DNA from: Acaudatibacter sp963835495
GTDB lineage: Bacteria; Pseudomonadota; Alphaproteobacteria; Caulobacterales; Caulobacteraceae
Assembly (NCBI GenBank): GCA_963835495.1
Contig: CAWIFQ010000003.1
Span: 744,001-808,000 of the forward strand
Direction of reading: 5' to 3'
Length of the DNA stretch: 64,000 nt
Of the stretch, positions 56,126-64,000 are shown piece after piece. The position numbers and the translations under genes were made by a program. The notes below the pieces were generated by a model. That model did not search any database. It was not told the origin of the DNA and saw nothing but the letters and a program-made list of their open reading frames with translations. The number at the start of each line of letters is the position of its first letter. Positions within the stretch are counted from its first letter, which is position 1.

Positions 56126-58375
56126 TCAAAGCGCCGTCCCCCGCTCGATCCCGAGTTCGGAGAGCACCTCGCGGGTGTGTTCGCCCAGCAGCGGCGCGGC
56201 GCGGGCGAAGGTGGGGCGCGCGCCGTCGAAGCGGAATGGCGGCTGCGGCGTGAAGTGATCTTCGACGTAGCGACGATACTGCACGGCCCAGTAGCCGCAA
56301 TCCTGCAGGTGCGGGTCGGGAAACAGGTCGTGCACGGCGATTACCGGCGCCGCGGGGACACCGGCGGCCTGCAGCGTTTGCGCCGCCTCGCGCGGGTCGC
56401 GCCCCGCCGCCCAGGCGGCGATCGCGGCCTCGATCTCGTCCTCTCGGAATTTGCGGCCCGCCAGCTCGGCCAGCGCCGGGTCGTCCGCCAGGTCGCCGCG
56501 GCCGATGACGCGCGCCAGCGCCCGCCACGCCGCGTCGCTGTCGACCGCGACGGTCAGCCAGGCCTCGCCGCCGCCCAACGCCGGAACCACGCAGCAGGGC
56601 GCCATGTCGGCCCGCCGCGAACCGGTCTGCGGCAGGCGCTTCCCAGCCGCCTGCTCGGCGATGATCGCCGCCGCACCTAGCTGGAACAGGCACTCGACCT
56701 GGCACAGCTCGATGTCGGCGCCGCCCAGCCGCTCGCGGGCGTAGAGCCCGATCAGGGCCGCCGCGGCGGCGTAGAGGCCGGCGACCGGATCGCCGTAGGC
56801 GACGTGCTGGTGGACGGGCGCCCAGCCGTCGTGGCCGTTGACGAACGGCATCCCGCAGGCCTGCTCGACCGTCGAGCCATAGGCGCGCAGGCCCGACAGC
56901 GGCCCGTCCCGCCCGAACGGCGGCATCGAGAGGGAGATCACCGCGGGATTGAGCCGACGCTGGTCGCTGGGTCCGAGGCCAAGTTTCTCCATGACCCCCG
57001 GCCCCTGATTGTCGAGCACCAGGTCGGCGCGGCGAACGATAGCCTCGGCGGCGCGATGATCCTCCGGGTCGGCGAGGTCGAGGTCGAGGCCACGCTTGGC
57101 CCGGTTCACGCACATGAAGTTGCGCGGCAGCTCCATCGGCGGCGGGTCGGCGTCCGGAACTGGATCCCAGCCGCGCCACCAGTCGGGCCTGGCGGCGGAC
57201 TCGATCTTCAGCACGTCGGCGCCCAGATCGCCGAGATAGCGGGCGGCGAGCGGGCCGGCCCAGCCCATGCTGAAGTCGGCCACGCGCACGCCGTCGAGCG
57301 GCCCGGCCGATCCGCCGCTCGGCTTCGTCTTACGCTCGCCCTCGAAGGTGAAGCGGAACGGCAGCGAGGGGGCCTGCGTACCGTCCGCCAGCGCCTCGAA
57401 CGCGCCCCGGTCCCGCCAGTGCGGCACGTGCGGCAGCTCCAGCGGCGTCGGCGCCGGCGTGATCGGGATGCGCAGCGCGTCGCCCCGCTCGACCCAGTGG
57501 TCGCTCGAGCGCTCGGCGAAGATCGGCGCCAGCGCCGCGTCGATCCGGTCGCCGTGCGCGACCCGCTCGATGGAGGCGGCCAGCGCCGGCTCGGCGGCGA
57601 GGTCGGGGCGGGCGATCAGCGTCGTCAGCGCCCGCCACTGGGCCGGGGTGAGGGCGGTGAGGCCGATGTAGCCGTCGGTGGTGCGGTAGAAGTTGCAGGG
57701 GCAGGTGGGCGAGTAGCGGTTCACGCCCAGCCGCTGCGCCTCGAAGCCCAGCGCCGCCGTGCTGACCGCGCCGGTCTCGGTGAAGCACAGCGCCGCCTCG
57801 AAGATGCTGGCTTCGATCCGTTCGATGCGCCGCGTGCGGTCGAACACGCTGGCGAGGCCGGCGATGAAGCCGGTCAGGCCGCCGAGGATCTGCGGCGCCA
57901 CGCCCTGCGGCAGGATCGGCGGCCCTTCGACCTCGCCGAAGCTGTAGGCGATGCCGGTCATAGCCTGCATCAGCGGATCGTTGGCCTGCCAGTCGCCGTA
58001 GGCGCCGCGGGGATCGAACCAGCTGATCGCCAGCAGGGTCGGGCGTTCGGGCAGCGCGGAGAGCCGCGCCTCGGCGGCGGCGATCTCGGGCTTGGTCTGG
58101 CCGGCGATGGCGAGGCGGTGTTCGACATCGGCCCCGGCAAGCGCGGCCAGCGCTTCGTCAGGCGAGGCGACGGCCTGCTTGCCCTGATCCAGCCACTCCG
58201 CGAAATGTGGATCGAGTTCGGAGGCGCCGCCGCAACGGACGACGCTCGCGCCCAGTCGCGAGAACAGCCGTCCGCAGTAGCGCACGGCGACATCGCCGCC
58301 GAGTTCGGCGACGCCGATCCCGGCGAGCGGACGCGCTTCGCGCAGGCGCTCAAAGGCCGATGGCAAGTCCATCAT
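56126..58375 (-). CDS. Tandem-domain family III CoA-transferase (CaiB/BaiF)
   Basis: 749 residues, twice the usual length: two CaiB/BaiF domains fused. The first (about 1-330) has GIGVAELGGDVAVRYCGRLF and ILPQGVAPQILGGLTGFIAG. The second (about 360-749) has LDGVRVADFSMGWAGPLAAR and YLGDLGADVLKIE. Its VAYGDPVAGLYAAAAALIG carries the expected catalytic Asp529. In the first domain the aligned position has no Asp (GVAPQILGG), so only the second half is likely catalytic. It would move CoA between carboxylic acids. It begins the acyl-CoA catabolic cluster. Confidence 0.88.
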   Translation of the reverse strand: MMDLPSAFERLREARPLAGIGVAELGGDVAVRYCGRLFSRLGASVVRCGGASELDPHFAEWLDQGKQAVASPDEALAALAGADVEHRLAIAGQTKPEIAAAEARLSALPERPTLLAISWFDPRGAYGDWQANDPLMQAMTGIAYSFGEVEGPPILPQGVAPQILGGLTGFIAGLASVFDRTRRIERIEASIFEAALCFTETGAVSTAALGFEAQRLGVNRYSPTCPCNFYRTTDGYIGLTALTPAQWRALTTLIARPDLAAEPALAASIERVAHGDRIDAALAPIFAERSSDHWVERGDALRIPITPAPTPLELPHVPHWRDRGAFEALADGTQAPSLPFRFTFEGERKTKPSGGSAGPLDGVRVADFSMGWAGPLAARYLGDLGADVLKIESAARPDWWRGWDPVPDADPPPMELPRNFMCVNRAKRGLDLDLADPEDHRAAEAIVRRADLVLDNQGPGVMEKLGLGPSDQRRLNPAVISLSMPPFGRDGPLSGLRAYGSTVEQACGMPFVNGHDGWAPVHQHVAYGDPVAGLYAAAAALIGLYARERLGGADIELCQVECLFQLGAAAIIAEQAAGKRLPQTGSRRADMAPCCVVPALGGGEAWLTVAVDSDAAWRALARVIGRGDLADDPALAELAGRKFREDEIEAAIAAWAAGRDPREAAQTLQAAGVPAAPVIAVHDLFPDPHLQDCGYWAVQYRRYVEDHFTPQPPFRFDGARPTFARAAPLLGEHTREVLSELGIERGTAL

Positions 58376-58471
58376 CGCTCCCGTCCGCCTCTTGCGGGCG
58401 GCTGGACTTACCTTAGCCGGGCGCGCGGCCGCGTCGAGCGTTTGAGTCGCCTGCGAGGCGAATCCGGGACC

Positions 58472-59272
58472 TCAGCGCCCCTGGAACACGGCGGCGCGAC
58501 GCTCGACGAACGACCTGATGCCCTCGGCGGCGTCGGCGGTCTGCATCACCCGCTCGCGAATCATCGGCACGGCGGCGACCGCGGCGGCTTCGCCGGCTTC
58601 GGTGTACGTTCGCCCAGCTTGCTTGGTGACCTGGACGCCGAGCGGGGCGTTGGCGGCGATGATCCGGGCGATCTCCATCGCCCGTTCCACCTGCTGTCCG
58701 GCCGGCACGACCTCCTGCACCAGCCCGATCCGATAGGCCTCGGCGGCGGAGAACTCGTCGCAAAGCATCAGGTGGTACATCGCGTTGCCCCACCCGGCGC
58801 GGCTGATGTAGCGGTAGTGGGCGCCGCCGAGCGGGGCGATGCCGCGTTTGGCCTCCATCTGGCAGAACCGGCAGTCATCCGCCGCGACCACGATGTCGCC
58901 CGCCAGCGCCATCTCGATCCCGACCGTGAAGGTTATGCCCTGCACCGCGGTGACGATTGGCTTGCGGCACTTCACGCCCATGCCGAACGGGTCGACGGCG
59001 CCCTCGGGACGCGCGATCGGCTCGGCGGTGGGGCCGAAGAACTTCGGCATGTCGAGCCCGGCGGTGAAGTTGTCGCCGACGGCGCAGAGCACGCCGACCC
59101 ACAGCTCGTCGTCGCGATCGAGCAGGGTGAGGGCGTCGGACAGCTGCGCCATCATCTCCGGGTCGAAGGCGTTCCGCTTGGCCGGATTGTCGATAATGAC
59201 CTTCAGGATGTGGCCCTCCCGCTCGTGGCGGACCTGTCCCGGGGGTGGCGTGTCGGTCATCCCTGGCTCCAT
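58472..59272 (-). CDS. Enoyl-CoA hydratase/isomerase family protein
   Basis: 266 residues. Crotonase features are ILKVIIDNPAKRNAFDPEMM, NFTAGLDMPKFFG (first oxyanion loop) and CRKPIVTAVQGITFTVGIEM (second loop), then QMEAKRGIAPLGGAHYRYIS. The region where classical hydratases have the second catalytic Glu reads AKRGIAPLGG, so the precise reaction is uncertain. Start ATG 59272 or the in-frame ATG at 59260 (MTDTPPPGQ). It is 96 bp upstream of the CoA-transferase on the same strand and probably cotranscribed. Confidence 0.9.
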   Translation of the reverse strand: MEPGMTDTPPPGQVRHEREGHILKVIIDNPAKRNAFDPEMMAQLSDALTLLDRDDELWVGVLCAVGDNFTAGLDMPKFFGPTAEPIARPEGAVDPFGMGVKCRKPIVTAVQGITFTVGIEMALAGDIVVAADDCRFCQMEAKRGIAPLGGAHYRYISRAGWGNAMYHLMLCDEFSAAEAYRIGLVQEVVPAGQQVERAMEIARIIAANAPLGVQVTKQAGRTYTEAGEAAAVAAVPMIRERVMQTADAAEGIRSFVERRAAVFQGR

Positions 59273-59340
59273 GCTTCTTACCGAGCGAGCCTAGACCGTT
59301 CGAATTAGTTGTCAAAGAAGACTTACGGATCTCACCCTTC

Positions 59341-59460
59341 GGCCATTGCCGGGCGTACGTCCCGGCCATCCAAGCACACCGACCGGGGAGCGGCCGCGCT
59401 GGGCGCGGCCGTCGCAGCGACTGTGTTCATGGGCCGCCGGGACAAGGCCCGGCGGTGACC
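59341..59460. repeat. Palindromic repeat, family S copy 1
   Basis: About 120 bp, GGCCATTGCCGGGCGTACGT at the left and GGGACAAGGCCCGGCGGTGACC at the right, ends complementary. A second copy in inverted orientation lies at 60358-60477; the shared inner blocks are GTCCCGGCCATCCAAGCAC and GTTCATGGG. It occupies the divergent region between the hydratase and the SDR gene. Confidence 0.8.
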
Positions 59461-59553
59461 GAAGTCGGGGAGGGGAAGCGCTGCCCTTCGACAGTCGACC
59501 GTCAGGCGTACTTCCCCGTACAAGGATCGGGCAACGCAGGGAGCGAGCGCACG

Positions 59554-60327
59554 ATGACCTACCCCACCCCCAACTTCTCCATCGACCTGACCGGCCAGAC
59601 CGCGCTGGTGACGGGCGCCTCGTCGGGGCTGGGCCTGCGGTTCGCCAAGACGCTGGCGGCGGCCGGGGCGAAGGTGGCGCTGGCCGCCCGGCGGGTGGAG
59701 AAGCTCGAGCAGGTGTGCCGCGAGATCCGCGAGGCGGGCGCCGTGGCCGAGCCCTTCGCCCTCGACGTGATGGACGCCGAGCGGTGCATCGCGGTGGTGG
59801 GCGAAGTGGAGGCGGCGCTCGGTCCCGTCACGATCCTGGTCAACAACGCCGGCATTCCCGACGCCCAGCGGGCGCACAAAATGTCGCTCGAGCTGATCGA
59901 CCGGGTGCTCGACACCAACCTGCGCGGGCCCTTCGTCCTCTCCTGCGAGGTGGCGCGCCGACTGATCGACCAGCAGCTGCCCGGCCGGATGGTCAACATC
60001 TCTTCGGTCGGCGCCTTCAGCTACGGCGGCAACGGGGCGGCGCTCTACTCGATCACCAAGGCGGCCATCATCCGCATGACCGAGGCGCTCGCCGTCGAGT
60101 GGGCCCGCTACAACATCAACGTCAACGCCATCGCCCCGGGCGCCTTCGCCTCGGAGATGATGGACGGCATGCTGCAGCGCATCGGCGACATCACCCAGTC
60201 CTTCCCGCGCAAACGCCTCGGCGACCCGGCCCAGCTCGACTCGACGCTGCTGTTCCTGGTCTCACCCTCGTCCGAGTTCGTCACCGGCACCTTCGTGAAG
60301 GCGGACGACGGGCAGGGGGGCCGGTAG
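59554..60327 (+). CDS. SDR-family oxidoreductase
   Basis: 257 residues. Classical SDR motifs are GQTALVTGASSGLGLRFAKT (TGxxxGxG), VNNAGIPDAQ and MVNISSVGAFSYGGNGAALY with YSITKAAIIRM (Tyr-x3-Lys). It ends with VNAIAPGAFASEMMDGM and FLVSPSSEFVTGTFVKADDG. Probably a 3-hydroxyacyl-CoA or alcohol dehydrogenase given the neighbours, but the substrate is unknown. It is flanked by inverted copies of repeat family S and is on the opposite strand to its neighbours. Start ATG 59554 after GCAGGGAGCG. Confidence 0.9.
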   Translation: MTYPTPNFSIDLTGQTALVTGASSGLGLRFAKTLAAAGAKVALAARRVEKLEQVCREIREAGAVAEPFALDVMDAERCIAVVGEVEAALGPVTILVNNAGIPDAQRAHKMSLELIDRVLDTNLRGPFVLSCEVARRLIDQQLPGRMVNISSVGAFSYGGNGAALYSITKAAIIRMTEALAVEWARYNINVNAIAPGAFASEMMDGMLQRIGDITQSFPRKRLGDPAQLDSTLLFLVSPSSEFVTGTFVKADDGQGGR

Positions 60328-60357
60328 TCGGCCTCCTTCCAGTTCCACCCCTGAACC

Positions 60358-60477
60358 GGTCATCGCCGGGCTCAGTCCCGGCGACCCATGAACGCCGAAC
60401 GTCGAGCGGCCGCGCCGAGCGCGGCCACGGCGGGGCCGGCGTGCTTGGATGGCCGGGACTTACGCCCGGCCATGACC
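60358..60477. repeat. Palindromic repeat, family S copy 2 (inverted)
   Basis: About 120 bp, the reverse complement of copy 1 with scattered differences: GGTCATCGCCGGGCTCAGTC at the left and GACTTACGCCCGGCCATGACC at the right. It lies between the converging SDR and acyl-CoA dehydrogenase genes. Confidence 0.8.
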
Positions 60478-60550
60478 GAGGAGGAGGGACGAGGAAGAGT
60501 GTGCGCCCTGGCGAAAACTGGCCAGGCAGGCATCGCCCAAAGCGGCACCC

Positions 60551-61781
60551 TCAGGTATTCCCCCGCACCTGCCGGAACGGCACGTCGCGGTCGACTTCCG
60601 GCTCCTTCGGCAGGCCCAGCACGCGCTCGCCGATGATGTTGCGCTGGATCTGGTCGGTGCCGCCGCCGATCGAGGTGAAATAGGCGTTGAGGGTGAGGAA
60701 GTTGGCGTCCTCGGCGCGGGGATAGTCCTTGCCCTCCAGCAGCCTGCCGGCGCCCAGGATCACGGTGCGCACCCGCGCCTCCTCGTGCAGGATGCGCGAC
60801 ATGGCCAGCTTGCCGAGGCTCATGATCGACGACGAGGTGCCCTGGCTCAGGTCGGCCTTGGCGCGGGCGTTGTTGAGCGCGTTGAGCTTCTTGTAGGCGA
60901 TCGCCTTGGCGATCTCCTGGCGGATCAGCGGGTCGCCCAGCACGCCGGCCTCGCGGGCCAGGGCGATCAGCGGCTCCTCGTTGGTGGCTTCGGCGACGCC
61001 GCTGCGGGGGCCGCGCGCGCCATCGCCCATCACCGAACGCTCGTAGGCCAGCGCAGTCTGCAGCACGCCCCAGCCGCCGCCCAGCGGCCCCAGCAGGTTC
61101 TCCGCCGGCACGATGGCGTCGGTGAGGAACACCTCGTTGAAGTGGCTCTCGTTGGTGATCTGGCGCAGCGGCCGCACCTCGACGCCGGGCTGCTTCATCG
61201 GGCAGAAGAAGAAGCTGATGCCGCGGTGCTTGGGCACGTCCCAGTCGGTGCGGGCGATCAGCATGCCGTAGTCGGCGGTGGCCGCGCCGCAGGTCCAGAC
61301 CTTCTGGCCGTTGACGACGAAGTGGTCGCCCTGGCGATCGGCGCGGGTGCGGATGCCGGCGAGGTCGGACCCGGCGCCCGGCTCGGAATAGAGCAGGCAC
61401 ATGCGCGACCTCGCTCTTCAGCAGCGCCGGCACGATCTTGGCCTTGAACGTCAGGGGTGGCGTGGGCCAGCGCGGTGTTGGCCCAGAGGTTGGTGCGGTC
61501 CTGGCCGGTGCCCGGCGCGCCGACGGCGGCGAACTCGCGCTCGACGATGCGGGCCTGGGCGTCCGGCGAGGCCGCGGCCGTACCATTCGGCCGGCCAGCG
61601 CGGCGACCGCCCAGCGGGCGTCGACCACCTGCTCCAGCCAGGCCTTCTGCTCCGGCGATATCGTCCAGCCGGCGCCGCCGGCGCCGGGCTGCGGCTTGGG
61701 CAGCCCTTTCCAGTTGGCGGCCAGCCAGGCGCGGACCTCGTCGCGCAGGGCGTTGTCGGTGACGGCGTTTCCGTCGGCCAT
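60551..61781 (-). CDS. Acyl-CoA dehydrogenase, four frameshifts
   Basis: It starts MADGNAVTDNALRDEVRAWL (ATG with GGGAG upstream). Breaks near 61603, 61565, 61454 and 61400 each need one base removed; the corrected chain is 408 residues. The FAD region MCLLYSEPGAGSDLAGIRTR, VVNGQKVWTCGA and FFCPMKQPGVEVRPLRQITN is intact, as is the C-terminal ANFLTLNAYFTSIGGGTDQI. This is the large group of medium/short-chain dehydrogenases with a ~400-residue chain. Second gene of a two-gene operon with 61798-62914. Confidence 0.87.
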
Positions 61782-61797
61782 GGTCAGGCTCCCAATC

Positions 61798-62914
61798 CTA
61801 AGCGCCGAGGGCTTCGAGGTAGCGCTCGCGATAGGCCGCCGGCGAGCCGAACAGCTGGGCGTCGGCGCGGGCGCGGCGCAGGTAGAGGTGGGCCGGGTGG
61901 GCCCAGGTGAAGGCGATGCCGCCGTGCATCTGGATCGCGGTCGCCGTGATCGTCGAGAAGGCGTCGGCGCAGGCGAAGGCGGCGAGGCTGATCGCGGCCG
62001 GCGCGTCCTTCGTCGCCGTCGGCCAGGCTGCGGGCGGCGGCTCTAGCGGCCGAGATGGCGCTTTCGCTCTCCAGCAGCAGGTCGGCGGCCATGTGCTTGA
62101 TCGCCTGGAAGCTGCCGATCAGCGCGGCCGAACTGGACGCGGGTCTTGGCGTAGTCGACGGTGAACTCCAGCGTCCGCCTGGCGCCGCCGGCCTGTTCGC
62201 CGGCCAGGGCGACGCGGGCCAGGTCGAGCGCCGCCTCGACCGCCGCCCAGACCGGCCGCGCGGTCGCCGAGCCGCCGGGCCGGCGTGCGCCGCGAAGCTG
62301 AGCTCGGCCAGGCGCAGCGTGTGGTCGAACGTCGGCAGCGGCTTGATGGTCAGGCCGGCGGCCGCCGGCTCGACCTCGAACACCGCGAGCCCGTCCGGCG
62401 CCTTGGCGACGACCAGGATCACGTCGGCGATCTGGCCGTGGGTGACGAACGAGGCGACGCCGTTGAGCGTCCAGGCCTCGCCGGCGCCGGCGGCCGTCAC
62501 CGCCACGTCGTTCGCCGTCCAGCCGCCCTTTGCGCCGGTCAGCGCGACCGTGGCGATGCGCGAGCCGTCGGCGATGGTCGGCAGCAGCCGCGTCTTGGTC
62601 GCCTCGTCGCCCAGCGCCTGGATCAGGCCGGCGGCCAGCACCCCGCTGGAGACCAGCGGCGCGCACAGCAGCGCCGCGCCGGCTTCCTCCATCACCCGTT
62701 CCAGCTCCACCGGCCCCGCGCCGACGCCGCCGTAGGCTTCGTCGATCACCAGCCCGGCGACGCCCATCTCGGCGAGCTGGCGCCAGAGCTCGGGATCGTA
62801 GCCGGATGGCGTCTCCATCGTGCGGCGCACGTCGGCTTCGGCGCTCTTGTCCTGCAACAGGCGGCGCAGCGAGTCGGTCAGCGCCGTCAGGTCCTCGGCC
62901 GCGATCGTGGCCAC
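61798..62914 (-). CDS. Acyl-CoA dehydrogenase, second subunit type, three frameshifts
   Basis: GTG start at 62914 (ATIAAEDLTALTDSLRRLLQ) with GAGGGG 8 nt upstream, preferred to the TTG at 62944. Features are EMGVAGLVIDEAYGGVGAGP near the N-terminus and SFQAIKHMAADLLLESESAI. The end in corrected frame is TATAIQMHGGIAFTWAHPAH. Breaks near 62275 (one base missing or two extra), 62127 and 62007 (one extra each). Such pairs of unlike acyl-CoA dehydrogenase genes often encode heteromeric enzymes, for example in steroid side-chain degradation; that role here is inference. Confidence 0.84.
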
Positions 62915-63032
62915 TTGCGTTTCCCCTCGGTCCGTCGTCGACAAGTCGCGTCGTTGCTGAAACTAGAGCCCCGGCCACGGGCGGACGCAAGGCTAACCCG
63001 GCGTCGCCCTGCAGCGGAAACGGAGACCGACG

Positions 63033-64000
63033 ATGAGCGCCCCGGACAACACCCCGATCCTGATCGGCGTCGGCGAGGCCTCGGAGCGGATCGACGCGGC
63101 CGACTACGCCGCGCTCTCGCCGGTGGCGCTGGCCGCCAAGGCCGCCGCCGCGGCGCTGGCCGACGCCGGCGCGCCGGACCTCGCGCCCGAGATCGACGTC
63201 ATCGCGTCGATCCGACAGTTTGAAGTCTCAGGTCCCGGGGCTCGGGCGCCGTTCGGCGCCTCGAACAACTTCTCGCGCTCGGTCGGCGGACGGATCGGCG
63301 CCAATCCCCGCCGGGCGATCCTGGAGGTGGTCGGCGGGCAGGGGCCCCAGCACCTAGTCAACGAGTTCGCCCACGCGATCGCCGCCGGCGAGGCGCAGAT
63401 GGTGCTGCTGGTCGGCTCGGAGAGCATCTCCACCGTCCGCCATCTCACCAGCCGCGGCGAGACCCGCGACTGGGCCGAGCAGGCCCCGGGCGAGCTGGAA
63501 GACCGCGGCTTCGGCGGCGAGGGCCTCTTGACCCGCGACCTCGCCAGCCACGGCGCCCGCACGCCGATCAGCGTCTACGCCTTGTTCGAAAATGCCCGGC
63601 GGGCGCAGCGCGGCCAGGATCGCGCGGCCTACCGGCTGGAGATGGGCCGGCTGTTCGCGCCGTTCACGAAGGTCGCGGCCGGCAATCCGCACGCGATGTC
63701 GCCCGAGGCGCGTTCGGCCGAGGACCTGGCGACGGTCACCCCGGAGAACCGGCTGACCTCCGATCCTTTTCCGCGCCGGATGGTGGCCCGCGACCAGGCC
63801 AACCAAGGCGCCGCCGTGCTGCTGACCTCGGTCGGCAAGGCCCGCGCGCTTGGGGTGCCGGAGGACCGCTGGGTCTATCTGCTGGGCGGCGCCGACGTGA
63901 AGGAGCGCACGGTGATCGAGCGGCAGGACCTGGCCCACAGCCCAGCGTCCGCTTTGGCGGTCCGCAAGTCGCTGGACGTCGCCGGCGCCTCGCTCGCCGA
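63033..64000 (+). CDS. Thiolase-like acetyl-CoA acetyltransferase (3' end outside window)
   Basis: Open from ATG 63033 to the window end, 322 complete codons. It starts MSAPDNTPILIGVGEASERI; GANPRRAILEVVGGQGPQHL and AHAIAAGEAQMVLLVGSESI resemble the thiolase-like (SCP2-type) family, and TPENRLTSDPFPRRMVARDQ and NQGAAVLLTSVGKARALGV also fit. The usual active-site Cys position appears to be Gln in GGQGPQHLVNEFA, as in the non-classical group. It diverges from the acyl-CoA dehydrogenase operon (118 bp). Role probably in acyl-CoA chain shortening. Confidence 0.82.
   Translation, partial: MSAPDNTPILIGVGEASERIDAADYAALSPVALAAKAAAAALADAGAPDLAPEIDVIASIRQFEVSGPGARAPFGASNNFSRSVGGRIGANPRRAILEVVGGQGPQHLVNEFAHAIAAGEAQMVLLVGSESISTVRHLTSRGETRDWAEQAPGELEDRGFGGEGLLTRDLASHGARTPISVYALFENARRAQRGQDRAAYRLEMGRLFAPFTKVAAGNPHAMSPEARSAEDLATVTPENRLTSDPFPRRMVARDQANQGAAVLLTSVGKARALGVPEDRWVYLLGGADVKERTVIERQDLAHSPASALAVRKSLDVAGASLA

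Noticed and set aside
51932..56680. A 1582-codon open frame on the plus strand opposite the acyl-CoA carboxylase
   Set aside because: It is an antisense shadow in high-GC DNA; the minus strand encodes clear carboxylase motifs and the plus translation is Arg/Gly/Ala/His-rich with no domain.

Overview
The window is GC-rich, densely coding DNA from an alphaproteobacterium, most likely a member of the Caulobacteraceae (Caulobacter/Phenylobacterium type). Evidence: an apparently complete holdfast-polysaccharide gene set (hfsD, A, B, C, H, G, F, E), the neighbourhood ruvX-pyrB-pyrC-plsY-dprA-topA, an ATP12 chaperone gene, DUF805 and RcnB-like small proteins, and the CoA-ester catabolic gene content. 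No phage, transposase, integrase or CRISPR array was seen.

Layout. 1-10 kb: the end of a 2OG-Fe(II) oxygenase, a DUF1501/DUF1800 pair, ATP12, then the two propionyl-CoA carboxylase subunit genes (pccB, pccA) separated by a TMEM175-like channel gene, a BON-domain stress protein gene and msrB. 10-27 kb: housekeeping genes (topA, dprA, plsY, pyrC, pyrB, ruvX, gatCAB), interrupted by plus-strand accessory genes: a DUF4142/cupredoxin/ECF-sigma cluster, a C39-like peptidase, a cupin and an amidase. 27-31 kb: an epimerase, DUF1028, an RcnB-like protein, a glutathione transferase and a Sel1-like protein. 31-45 kb: the holdfast locus, split between hfsC and hfsH by a compact biphenyl-type cassette (ring-hydroxylating dioxygenase alpha and beta, cis-dihydrodiol dehydrogenase, extradiol dioxygenase). 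45-52 kb: an Asp/Asn beta-hydroxylase-like gene, a phosphatase, tRNA-Ser(GCT), a thiolase, a TetR regulator, a secreted CxxCH protein and a PiT phosphate transporter preceded by a Pho-box-like sequence. 52-64 kb: an acyl-CoA module consisting of a single-chain acyl-CoA carboxylase with an unusual Ala/Glu/Arg-rich helical linker, a double-domain family III CoA-transferase, an enoyl-CoA hydratase, an SDR, two acyl-CoA dehydrogenases and a thiolase-like protein cut by the window end.

Two features cut across the window. First, about 23 apparent frameshifts fall in 12 otherwise well-conserved genes, including pyrB and pyrC. Nearly all are single extra bases, which points to uncorrected insertion errors in the underlying assembly rather than gene decay. 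Second, there are dispersed palindromic repeats: four copies of a ~125-bp element (family R), all between the 3' ends of converging genes, and two inverted copies of a ~120-bp element (family S) flanking one SDR gene.

Functionally, the two acyl-CoA carboxylases, CoA-transferase, dehydrogenases, hydratase and thiolases suggest a cell that degrades fatty acids, branched or other carboxylic acids and possibly aromatics through CoA esters. The hfs genes would make the adhesive polysaccharide for surface attachment. All assignments come from reading translations and motifs by eye; no database search was run.
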